Below, piece after piece: positions 27,101 through 34,323 of a stretch of 64,000 nucleotides of DNA. Where the stretch lies: assembly GCF_030506325.1 (NCBI RefSeq), contig NZ_CP120683.1, positions 434,001 to 498,000 on the forward strand, given 5' to 3'. The stretch's first letter is position 1, and each line of letters begins with the position of its first letter. The position numbers and the translations under genes were made by a program. The notes below the pieces were generated by a model. That model worked only from the letters and a program-made list of their open reading frames with translations. It ran no database searches and was not told the DNA's origin. This DNA comes from Tunicatimonas pelagia. GTDB taxonomy: Bacteria; Bacteroidota; Bacteroidia; Cytophagales; Cyclobacteriaceae.

Positions 27101-27136
27101 TGTTCACTAACGAACAATATTGCTCAGAAGTGAACA
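27101..27136 (-). promoter_or_regulatory. Two tandem upstream palindromes, permease locus 1
   Basis: TGTTC-N6-GAACA at 27101-27116 and TGCTC-N6-GAACA at 27121-27136 are exactly 20 bases apart, on one face of the helix. Their centres are about 62 and 82 bases upstream of the GG of the TTGGCAC element. Spacing and position fit an enhancer-binding activator. Confidence 0.5.
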
Positions 27137-27218
27137 ATTTGAATTTTAATAAAATCCGCATTACGTAGGGTGAGAAAAAAGTACAGAAGAATATGACTCT
27201 ACAATCTGATTCACATTA

Positions 27219-28127
27219 TTACAGTACGGTTGCCTCAAGCAAGAGCGGAATGCTAAGCATCGCTAATAGCGTCTGAATAGTGATGATAGCCGCAATTAAG
27301 GTTTTGTCTCCGCCTAATTCGGCAGCTAAGGTGTACGATGATACTGAGCAGGGTAAGCAAGTGTACAGCACTGCTACGGATAAGGCTAACCTATCAACCG
27401 AGAAGAAAGTACCCAATCCGAAAGCCAGTAACGGCAGTACCACCAGTTTTAGCAGACTGCTCACGGTCAATAATTGCCAGTGCTGCCCCAATGTTCGTAC
27501 TTGTAGCCCAGCTCCCACGGATAATAAGCCCATTGGTAAGGCTGCCTGCCCCATAATGGTGGTGATTGACGATAACCCCAACGGAAGACCAATACCACTA
27601 AAGTTAAGTAACAACCCTACAACACAGGCTACGATGAGTGGGTTCGTCAGAATACTACGCACCACCCGAGCAATATTGGGTGAATTGCGAGGTACCCAGC
27701 GGGCAAAGCCTAGTACGCTAATTACATTCACCAGTGGTATTACAATCGCCAAAGCTACTGCCAACAGGGCTAGACCATCGGTCCCCAGAAGCGTTGAAGC
27801 ACCCGCCAAGCCAATGTAGGTATTCGGGCGAATACTGCCCTGTAGCACCGAGGTATAACTCGCATTACTTCCTGGCATAAGCGGCCTTACCAGCCAGACC
27901 ACTACCGAAATTACAACGATAGACAAGCATAACACTCCCAGCATCGGAAGTAATTCGGGACGGTTGAGATTAGCAGTAGCCAGCTTGTTAATGAGCAAGG
28001 CCGGAAATAGCACGAAGTAGGTCAAACGGTCGGAATACGGCCAGAACGCATCACCCGGAAATTTTATTCGCCGTAGCCCCAAGCCAATCACTACCACACC
28101 AAAAACCGGAAGTAAAGCGATGCTCAT
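27219..28127 (-). CDS. AEC-family (auxin efflux carrier-like) transporter
   Basis: 302 residues, nearly all membrane: about ten hydrophobic segments, in two halves of five, as in the AEC/bile-acid-sodium symporter fold. Family traits include VLFPALLINKLA near residue 40, PNTYIGLAGASTLLG near 100, and the C-terminal AELGGDKTLIAAIITIQTLL. Members export small organic acids or similar compounds; the substrate here cannot be told. The start codon is abutted by GTGTTA-word repeats, and a MITE-like element is inserted further upstream. Confidence 0.88.
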   Translation of the reverse strand: MSIALLPVFGVVVIGLGLRRIKFPGDAFWPYSDRLTYFVLFPALLINKLATANLNRPELLPMLGVLCLSIVVISVVVWLVRPLMPGSNASYTSVLQGSIRPNTYIGLAGASTLLGTDGLALLAVALAIVIPLVNVISVLGFARWVPRNSPNIARVVRSILTNPLIVACVVGLLLNFSGIGLPLGLSSITTIMGQAALPMGLLSVGAGLQVRTLGQHWQLLTVSSLLKLVVLPLLAFGLGTFFSVDRLALSVAVLYTCLPCSVSSYTLAAELGGDKTLIAAIITIQTLLAMLSIPLLLEATVL

Positions 28128-28247
28128 GTGTTAAAGTGTTAGCGTGTTGTGGTGTTATAGTGCTAGGGTGTTAAAGTACTGAGTGTTATAGTGTTTGTAT
28201 AATGCTAAGCAACTAGTTCCTATAACACCCCTTTACTACGAACTATA
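28128..28247. repeat. GTGTTAAAGT/GTGTTATAGT word repeats
   Basis: Degenerate tandem words GTGTTAAAGT, GTGTTATAGT and GTGCTAGG fill 28130-28195. Complementary words (CCTATAACACCCC, and after the MITE TAACACTTTCGCACCATAGC) lie to the right. The original structure was probably a hairpin later split by the MITE-like element. No gene is seen in 28128-28436. Confidence 0.5.
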
Positions 28248-28410
28248 AGAGCGTGTTTGAACTTTATCCTTTAGTTTTCTGATGGCTGTTTTCCGCCCAT
28301 ACTTCGCCTTTTTTTCGGACGATAGCTTAGGCTATCCTCCTCAAAAAGAGTCTCGTCTGTCCGAAAAACACCTCATAATAAATTCTAAAAATAAAATCCA
28401 AACACGCTCT
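28248..28410. mobile_element. MITE-like palindromic element, copy 1
   Basis: 163 bases bounded by a perfect 12-bp terminal inverted repeat AGAGCGTGTTTG / CAAACACGCTCT that continues imperfectly. An inner inverted pair TTTTTCGGAC / GTCCGAAAAA and the palindrome GATAGC-TTAG-GCTATC lie inside. There is no coding capacity. It shares end motif (GAGCGTGTTT versus GAGCATGTTT), length, TTTATCCTTT and a central GATAGC/CATAGC palindrome with the element at 54380-54537. Confidence 0.7.
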
Positions 28411-28436
28411 AACACTTTCGCACCATAGCACTATCT

Positions 28437-29411
28437 CTACTCACAATAATTAAACTTAGGATAGTCAGGACAATCATCGCCTGCGGAAGCATGAATGGTG
28501 TGTAACTGTCGCTTTTGCTGATGCAATACATCATGATAAAGAAAGTCGGTAATTTCGGCCACATTATTAGCTAGCGGTCGCCCAGCCCACTCGTGCCGAC
28601 CGCGACAAACTGTATACAGATAATATGGTTTACCTAGTTCTCGTAGTTTACCCGCAATAGCTTCCGCTCCGTAAAGCGGCATATAACCCGGTTCGCCTAC
28701 TGAGCAGTAATGGTGTGGTGCTTCTCCGTAGGGCACCAGATTATCGCAAGTGCCGTGAAAAAACTGAGTAGGAACAGCCGATTCGGCCGTCACCCAGTCT
28801 AGCGATACCAGAGCACCCGCCATGCTAATGACTCCGGCATAGCGAAAATTTTCGGAAAGTAGCGCCCCCTCTTCCACTATGTGAGTTTCTGGCCAATAAG
28901 CTGCGTGCAATACGGCTTCGGCTCCAGCACTGCTTCCGGCTAGTACAATTTGGGTAGTGTCAATGCCCAGTTTAGCCGATTGGCTATTTAGAAATTGAGT
29001 AGCCCGAGCAATGTCGTTTCCTGCCACCCGAAATGTATTGATTTTATTAGGGGTAGGCTGATCGCAACTGAAAGACTGTCCCTTCATGGTGAGGGTGTAA
29101 CTGATGGTAGCCACCACGTAGCCTTTCTGAGCTAACTGACGAAAAAAACGATCCGCCCGCTCCCCATTGCGCTGCCCACCGGAGAAGCCACCACCGTGAA
29201 CATACAGTAGCAAAGGCCGTTGAGTTTCTGAGTCGTTTTGGGGAGTGTAAATATCTAAATCCAGTGGCTCATTGGGCTGTTGGACGTAGGTAAAGGTTTC
29301 CATCTGAACGGAAAACAGGCTATCAAGGTAGCGTTCCTGGGCAAAACTTACTCCACCCATTATTAAGCTAACGAATAGTGACAGAAAGGTTGCGATTATA
29401 GATTGGTGCAT
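28437..29411 (-). CDS. Secreted alpha/beta-hydrolase (esterase, BD-FAE/HSL-like)
   Basis: 324 residues with a signal peptide (about 1-24, ending SFA). The oxyanion motif HGGG is at 72-75 and the nucleophile elbow GSSAG at 159-163 (Ser161). An Asp and a His are expected near the C-terminus; RGRHEW probably gives the His. The sequence resembles the carboxylesterase/BD-FAE group that removes acyl groups from small esters or plant-derived sugars. The start diverges from the permease at 29718; the 306-base gap holds that gene's control sites. Substrate unknown. Confidence 0.85.
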   Translation of the reverse strand: MHQSIIATFLSLFVSLIMGGVSFAQERYLDSLFSVQMETFTYVQQPNEPLDLDIYTPQNDSETQRPLLLYVHGGGFSGGQRNGERADRFFRQLAQKGYVVATISYTLTMKGQSFSCDQPTPNKINTFRVAGNDIARATQFLNSQSAKLGIDTTQIVLAGSSAGAEAVLHAAYWPETHIVEEGALLSENFRYAGVISMAGALVSLDWVTAESAVPTQFFHGTCDNLVPYGEAPHHYCSVGEPGYMPLYGAEAIAGKLRELGKPYYLYTVCRGRHEWAGRPLANNVAEITDFLYHDVLHQQKRQLHTIHASAGDDCPDYPKFNYCE

Positions 29412-29535
29412 GGTGTTTAGTTTATTCGGTTTCTAAGATAGGATATTATCCAGAACCTGTCGTCGCACCTTCTTAACTCATGCCTTTCGTATTTCATCTT
29501 ACCTTTCGGTAATAATAGTTTTCAGATTATTCATT

Positions 29536-29572
29536 TGTCCGATGTCGAACAGGGACTGTGCCAGAATGAAAC
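29536..29572 (+). promoter_or_regulatory. Upstream palindrome, permease locus 2
   Basis: TGTCC-N6-GAACA at 29536-29551, followed 21 bases on by TGTGC-CAGAAT-GAAAC at 29557-29572. The second half-conserved site has the same CAGAATGAAA as at permease locus 3. The first centre is about 73 bases upstream of the GG in the TTGGCAC element. Confidence 0.5.
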
Positions 29573-29613
29573 AGGTAACTAGTTCAAAGTTCCCTCAGGG
29601 CCGTTGAGACCGC

Positions 29614-29630
29614 TTGGCACACTATTCTCA
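29614..29630 (+). promoter_or_regulatory. TTGGCAC promoter-like element, permease locus 2
   Basis: TTGGCACACTATTCTCA, nearly identical to the elements at 27033-27049 and 32886-32902. About 90 bases lie between it and the start codon, filled by the hairpin leader. Confidence 0.45.
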
Positions 29631-29641
29631 ATGTAATGAAT

Positions 29642-29717
29642 AGTGAATAATGATTAATGAAGCTCATTCCTCCATTCTATAGTGGCATTATTCATTATTT
29701 ATCAATCATCAAACATT
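29642..29717 (+). repeat. Hairpin leader abutting permease start
   Basis: AGTGAATAATGATTAATGA (29642-29660) and a roughly complementary arm GCATTATTCATTATTTATCA near 29685-29704 can pair; the right arm runs up to the ATG at 29718. The same 19-base word is at 4669 (minus) and 32910. Confidence 0.6.
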
Positions 29718-32240
29718 ATGTTCAAAAGCTATCTAAAAATCGCCTACCGCAACTTATTGAAGAATAAGATTTTTAGCCTAATTAATATCCTGGGACTAGC
29801 CATTGGCATGGCGGCTTGCCTGCTTATTCTACAATACGTTAGCTTCGAGTTGAGCTATGATAAGTTCCACGCAAAGAGCGACCGGATTTATCGGGCGGTC
29901 CGATATCAGTACAAAGAAGGCACGCTGGATGTTAAATCAGCCCGAACGTTTCCCACCATTGGCCGAGAACTTCGGGAGAACTTTCCGGAAATGGTAGAAT
30001 CTTTCGTTAGAATACACCACCAACCCGGTGTTTTCGCCAAGGTTGATACCGAGCAACCCGAATATTTCGATGAAGAACGGGTGTACTACGCAGATGCTTC
30101 TTTCTTTGATGTATTTTCTTTCCCGTTATTGGTGGGAAATGTTACCCAAACGTTAGCCAATCCCAATACGGTAGTTATTACTCGTTCAGTAGCCAAGAAG
30201 TACTTTGGAGAAGACTGGCAGGAAGTAAACCCAATTGGTAAAACCCTACAATCCCGAACCTATTTTGGTGAAGCCGAACTATTGATTATCGGAGTAGTCG
30301 CTGACCCGCCCAGTAACGCTCATTTTACTTTTGACTTTTTGGTATCTTACCCTACAATGCATTCTTGGCGAGATGGTGATGCTGATTATTACTACGAAGC
30401 GGAAGAGAGTTGGTATTGGAGTGAGGTTTACACTTATTTGGTGCTAAACCCGGGGAAAGATCCGCAGCAATTGGAAGAAGCGTTTGCCCCTATCGTTAGC
30501 CAGCGTACTCCCAGCCGAAGCGAACAAGGATTTACTTTCCGTACTGCCTTACAACCCCTTGAGGAAATTCATTTACGCTCTGCGCTAATGAATGAACTGG
30601 AAGCCGGAGGAAATATCCGCACCGTCTACGTACTGTTGATCGTCGCCCTTTGCATTTTAATTATTGCTTGGGTGAATTTCGTTAACCTTTCGGTGGTAAA
30701 AGCAATTGAACGGAGCAAGGAAGTAGGGCTACGGAAGGTGCTGGGAGCGAAAAGGAAACAATTGATTAAGCAGTATTTGCTAGAGTCAGCACTGCTAAAT
30801 GGAGTAGGAATATTAGTGGCGTTCACCCTGTTTCAACTGAGTCTGCCTTACTTTGAACAGTTTGCCGGAGTTACGATAGATCGTACGCTACTTACGCAAG
30901 GGATAGGTATCGTAGCAATGGGAGGACTATTTATAGTCGGTACTGTACTCAGTGGTTTGTACCCGGCCGCGGTGCTTTCGGCCTACCATCCCGCCAAGGT
31001 ACTCCGAGGCAAGCTTACTCAGAACAGGAAAAGCGGACGATTAAGAAAGGGACTGGTGGTCTTTCAGTTCGCTACCGCTTCGGTGTTCATTATCATTGTC
31101 TTTGTGGTGAGTCAACAGCTATCGTTTATGCGAGATTATGAGTTAGGAGTCAATATTAAGCAAAAACTGGTGATTGAAGGGCCTCACTCGGTAGATAATG
31201 TAGAAGAGTTTAGAGCTAATTCAATTGCCTACAAAACAGCGTTGAAAAGGCATAGCTTAGTCAAACACGCTACTTTTTCTCGTAACGTACCCGCTACTGA
31301 GATCAGGGGTAATAACTACGTTCGGCAACGTGGCAAGCCTGAAGAGGCTAAGTTTTACCACGTGATGGGAGTAGACTACGATTACATGGCTACGTTTGAC
31401 TTGCAGTTGGTTACCGGAAGGTACTTTGACGAAGACCAACCCGTGAGCAATGCGGAGATTATTCAAAATAACGAGAATGCTCCGGACTTTGGTACCAATG
31501 ATCATTCGGTGATGGTAAACGAAACAGCAGTGAAAAAATTAGGCTTTCCGTCGGCAGAAGAAGCGATTGATCAACAAATATTCGTATTTGGCGGAGTGAA
31601 ACAGATTGTGGGAGTAGTAAAAGACTATCACCATAAATCGCTAAAGAGTAGCTTTGAACCCATTATTTTCTACCTCCAGCCCACCGGTTGGGAATACGTT
31701 ACGTTGGATATACAAGCCTCTGATAATTCTGTGGTACGTATTGATGAAATCATTGCTTACGCTGAACAGCAGTGGAAAGTATTTTATCCCGATGAACCCT
31801 TTCAGTACTTCTTTTTGGATGATCGGTTCAATCAGCAATACCAAGCCGACCAGCAATTTCATCTATTGTTCAACTTGTTCTCTGGGCTAGTCATCTTTAT
31901 TGCTTGTATGGGGCTGTTTGGATTGTCTTCGTACGCCGCTGTGCAAAAGACCAAGGAGATAGGAGTGCGTAAGGTACTGGGGGCTTCGGTACAAAGTGTT
32001 GTTGCTCTGCTTTCTCGAGACTTCATAAGGCTCGTACTGATCTCCAGCGTTTTGGCGTTACCCCTCGCCTACTGGGCCACCCGACAGTGGCTAGAGAATT
32101 ACGCCTTTCGGGTAGACATTCACTGGTGGATGTTTTTGCTACCGTTATTAGCTGTTTTAGTTATTGCGCTACTCACCGTCAGCGTTCAAACCATCCGAGC
32201 AGCTTTGGCCAACCCAGCAGACTCGTTGCGAAATGAGTAG
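29718..32240 (+). CDS. Free-standing FtsX/MacB-type permease
   Basis: 840 residues from ATG 29718 (MFKSYLKIAYRNLLKNKIFSL). TM1 (LGLAIGMAACLLILQYV), first core, FtsX1 (ERSKEVGLRKVLGAK), second core and FtsX2 (KTKEIGVRKVLGAS), ending NPADSLRNE. It has no prefix domain. The longer frame from 29682 reads FIIYQSSNI inside the hairpin leader. Its stop is directly followed, without a gap, by the stop of the convergent Uma2 gene. Its upstream control elements match those of the remnant at 32993, so the two loci are duplicates. Confidence 0.92.
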   Translation: MFKSYLKIAYRNLLKNKIFSLINILGLAIGMAACLLILQYVSFELSYDKFHAKSDRIYRAVRYQYKEGTLDVKSARTFPTIGRELRENFPEMVESFVRIHHQPGVFAKVDTEQPEYFDEERVYYADASFFDVFSFPLLVGNVTQTLANPNTVVITRSVAKKYFGEDWQEVNPIGKTLQSRTYFGEAELLIIGVVADPPSNAHFTFDFLVSYPTMHSWRDGDADYYYEAEESWYWSEVYTYLVLNPGKDPQQLEEAFAPIVSQRTPSRSEQGFTFRTALQPLEEIHLRSALMNELEAGGNIRTVYVLLIVALCILIIAWVNFVNLSVVKAIERSKEVGLRKVLGAKRKQLIKQYLLESALLNGVGILVAFTLFQLSLPYFEQFAGVTIDRTLLTQGIGIVAMGGLFIVGTVLSGLYPAAVLSAYHPAKVLRGKLTQNRKSGRLRKGLVVFQFATASVFIIIVFVVSQQLSFMRDYELGVNIKQKLVIEGPHSVDNVEEFRANSIAYKTALKRHSLVKHATFSRNVPATEIRGNNYVRQRGKPEEAKFYHVMGVDYDYMATFDLQLVTGRYFDEDQPVSNAEIIQNNENAPDFGTNDHSVMVNETAVKKLGFPSAEEAIDQQIFVFGGVKQIVGVVKDYHHKSLKSSFEPIIFYLQPTGWEYVTLDIQASDNSVVRIDEIIAYAEQQWKVFYPDEPFQYFFLDDRFNQQYQADQQFHLLFNLFSGLVIFIACMGLFGLSSYAAVQKTKEIGVRKVLGASVQSVVALLSRDFIRLVLISSVLALPLAYWATRQWLENYAFRVDIHWWMFLLPLLAVLVIALLTVSVQTIRAALANPADSLRNE

Positions 32241-32717
32241 CTACTTGAAAACATCCGCTACGGCTAATTTTACACTAAGAGGACTATCCAGCAACGTATC
32301 GGTCTCATTAAAGAAGTTGTAAGTATCTGCCGAAGTGTATACGGCAATTGCCTTCATACTAGGCAACACAATCCAGCATGAAGAAACCCCAGACTGAAAG
32401 TAGCGGTGGGCTTTTTCCACTAACTCGTCTAGGCTTTGAGTGGGCGAAAGAATTTCAACGGTAGCTAGGGGCACATCGTTTCGCTTGATAGTATCGTTAC
32501 GCCAATCTATCTCGAACTTAGGGTAAATGGCTATATCGGGCACCGAGGGTTTTTCAGGCGTATCTAAGCTAAGTTCGGGTAGGATATGATAGGTTTTATT
32601 ATAATTAGCCTTTAAAAGATAAACCAGATTCCCTTGTACCAAAGAATGTATTGTGCTAGGCATTGGCTTACCCCGTTCAAGTTCGTATTCAGAAAGAGTC
32701 TCGGTAGAATTTGACAT
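32241..32717 (-). CDS. Uma2-family (DUF820) putative restriction-like endonuclease
   Basis: 158 residues from ATG 32717. The family belongs to the PD-(D/E)XK fold; here PSVPDIAIYP supplies the Asp and LATVEILSPTQS the Glu of the active site, with KAHRYFQSGVSSCWIVLP after it. The length is a little short of typical members (about 180-190). Members are multiplied in many free-living bacteria and their role is not known. It lies inside the permease duplication region and its stop abuts that of the permease. Confidence 0.85.
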   Translation of the reverse strand: MSNSTETLSEYELERGKPMPSTIHSLVQGNLVYLLKANYNKTYHILPELSLDTPEKPSVPDIAIYPKFEIDWRNDTIKRNDVPLATVEILSPTQSLDELVEKAHRYFQSGVSSCWIVLPSMKAIAVYTSADTYNFFNETDTLLDSPLSVKLAVADVFK

Positions 32718-32806
32718 ACCACTTAGCTTTAAGTAAAAATACAATCTATATAAATAGTAAAGAAGCAATAAGATATTTTATTGGGGAAAAGTTCACCCCA
32801 CTTTGC

Positions 32807-32844
32807 CGTTCGTTACCGAACAGTATACTGTATCAGAATGAAAT
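32807..32844 (+). promoter_or_regulatory. Upstream palindrome, permease locus 3 (remnant)
   Basis: CGTTC-N6-GAACA at 32807-32822 and TGTAT-CAGAAT-GAAAT at 32829-32844, in the same arrangement and distance (about 74 bases to the GG) as at locus 2. The sites have stayed although the gene they served is dead. Confidence 0.45.
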
Positions 32845-32885
32845 AGTCGAGCTAGTTAAAACACCTCTATAACTATCCAGACCAC

Positions 32886-32902
32886 TTGGCACAGTATTGT
32901 CA
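32886..32902 (+). promoter_or_regulatory. TTGGCAC promoter-like element, permease locus 3
   Basis: TTGGCACAGTATTGTCA, matching the elements at loci 1 and 2. About 90 bases upstream of the remnant's ATG. Confidence 0.4.
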
Positions 32903-32909
32903 AATGAAT

Positions 32910-32992
32910 AGTGAATAATGATTAATGAGTGATAAAACTTGTGTCTTCACTCTGTAGTGACATTATTCATTCATCACCAATCATCCGTCATT
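32910..32992 (+). repeat. Hairpin leader of the permease remnant
   Basis: Exact word AGTGAATAATGATTAATGA at 32910-32928 and a right arm ATTATTCATTCATCACCAAT running up to the ATG at 32993. In frame with the downstream codons it reads FIHHQSSVI, like the linker of the fused permeases. Confidence 0.55.
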
Positions 32993-33308
32993 ATGTTCAA
33001 GAACTATCTTACCATTACCTACCGGAAACTGATTCGCAAAGGTGAAGATAACCGCAATCTTGAACCACTAGCTCTTACGTGGAAAATGGTAATGCTTGCA
33101 ATGCTGTTTGCCATTCCGCTCACCTGGATTTGATACAAAACAGCTAGAGGATTTTGAGTGCCACATTCAGTTTAGCTGGTCGGTATTGGCCCTAGCGAGG
33201 AGGCAGCATACTACTGATTGCTTTACTATAACAATCAGCGTTCAAACCATCTGAGCGACTTTGGCTAACCCAGCGGATGCTTTACGAAATGAACAGAGCT
33301 TACAATAG
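32993..33308 (+). pseudogene. Remnant: internally deleted FtsX permease
   Basis: Begins MFKNYLTITYRKLIRKGED, a normal permease N-terminus, then jumps to the last part of the protein (KMVMLAMLFAIPLTWI) and hits a stop. In another frame come QLEDFECHIQFSWSV and then TISVQTI, a TGA, ATLANPADALRNE and a TAG at 33306-33308. About 730 codons are missing and there is at least one frameshift. The promoter-like region is intact and matches locus 2. Confidence 0.85.
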
Positions 33309-33400
33309 GTGAGATTGAAAACAAGTAGGGTATCGTCAGATGGAAAGCAACTAGAGCAGAATTTGCTCGTTATTGTTAACAAACCACATAGTTCCCAAAA

Positions 33401-33769
33401 ATGCGCTATCTACTATTTCTTCCTACTCTTGCCCTACTCAGTGCTTGCCACTCCTTCGATTCTTCCGAAATTATTAGCCCTACTGATTACCAAATTCAGT
33501 CGGTCAGCTTTAATTTGTCGAAAGATGTAATACCCACAAATATGGTCGCCCAGAAGGTGAAAAACCACCAGGAATTTACCTTAGTTGGAGCTCGCCTTCA
33601 GCAGGGCAATGAAAACTTTGTAGCTCTCTGGCTGTTCAATGCTCAAGACTCAGCCGATATTCGCAGTATCAACCAAAGCGCCGAAGCGTTTTCCAGCTTC
33701 CCTCACCTTACGGCTATTTCCGCCCCGGATGAAGCTAACAACTTAATTGCTTTTCTGCGAAGAGACTAA
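33401..33769 (+). CDS. Small lipoprotein of unknown function
   Basis: 122 residues with a lipoprotein signal: hydrophobic LLFLPTLALLSAC, lipobox LSAC with Cys at residue 16. The mature 106 residues hold two beta-rich stretches (IQSVSFNLS; FTLVGARLQQGNENFVALWL). No domain recognised. It lies between a dead permease and the BlaI/M56 pair and has its own direction-matched start. Confidence 0.65.
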   Translation: MRYLLFLPTLALLSACHSFDSSEIISPTDYQIQSVSFNLSKDVIPTNMVAQKVKNHQEFTLVGARLQQGNENFVALWLFNAQDSADIRSINQSAEAFSSFPHLTAISAPDEANNLIAFLRRD

Positions 33770-33861
33770 AAACGGAGCGCGGAAACTGGAATCCAGATTT
33801 GGTAACCGAGCCAATAAAATCTAGCCTACCTTCTTGCTACCTTATTCGTATCTTGAAAGAT

Positions 33862-33935
33862 CTACGAAAAAAATCGTAGGCAAATTTGGATGTACGATTT
33901 CTTTCGTATATACTTGGAGTACGATAAATTTCGTA
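33862..33935 (+). promoter_or_regulatory. Three BlaI-type operators interleaved with a promoter
   Basis: The dyad TACGA-N6-TCGTA occurs three times: 33863-33878, 33893-33908 and 33920-33935, spaced 30 and 27 bases. A Bacteroidota promoter fits between them: TTTG at 33885-33888 and TATACTTG at 33909-33916, 20 bases apart. Operator 2 fills the space between -33 and -7, and operator 3 covers the probable start site. This predicts tight autorepression of the blaI-M56 operon. Confidence 0.8.
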
Positions 33936-33939
33936 GATT

Positions 33940-34323
33940 ATGAAAATCCCTCCTAAACCTACTGAGGCTGAACTGGAAATTCTTCAGATAGTGTATCAGC
34001 TTGGACCTACTACCGTTCGCTTGGTTCACGATGAGCTGGCTCAGCAGCGAGACATCGGTTACACGACTACGCTAAAAAACATGCAAAATATGGTTCAAAA
34101 GGGCTTATTAGTTCGCGATGAGTCGGCTAAGAGCCATATTTATGCGGCCAACGTGCCCCAAGAAAAAACCCAAAAGCTACTCCTAGACCGTCTGCTGGAA
34201 ACGGCCTTTGGTGGCTCTGCCGGGCGGATGGTACTGCAAGCACTAGGTCATCGTAAAACATCGAAGGAAGAGTTAGATCAAATTAAAGAACTTATTAAAA
34301 AACTGGAAGGAGGAAAATCATGA
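33940..34323 (+). CDS. BlaI/MecI/CopY-family repressor
   Basis: 127 residues: the winged-helix domain (PTEAELEILQIVYQLGPTTV, then TTLKNMQNMVQKGLLVRDE) and a C-terminal dimerisation helix (EELDQIKELIKKLEGG). Such repressors are cut by the M56 sensor protease encoded next to them. It overlaps the M56 gene by 4 bases (ATGA). The three TACGA-N6-TCGTA sites just upstream are its likely targets. No beta-lactamase gene is adjacent, so what else it controls is open. Confidence 0.93.
   Translation: MKIPPKPTEAELEILQIVYQLGPTTVRLVHDELAQQRDIGYTTTLKNMQNMVQKGLLVRDESAKSHIYAANVPQEKTQKLLLDRLLETAFGGSAGRMVLQALGHRKTSKEELDQIKELIKKLEGGKS

Noticed and set aside
28130-28200. GTGTTA repeats as a CRISPR array
   Set aside because: The words are 7-10 bases, degenerate and without unique spacers; no cas gene is present.
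32939-33133. 64-codon frame seen as a gene
   Set aside because: It is the hairpin leader plus the start of the deleted permease; described as a pseudogene instead.
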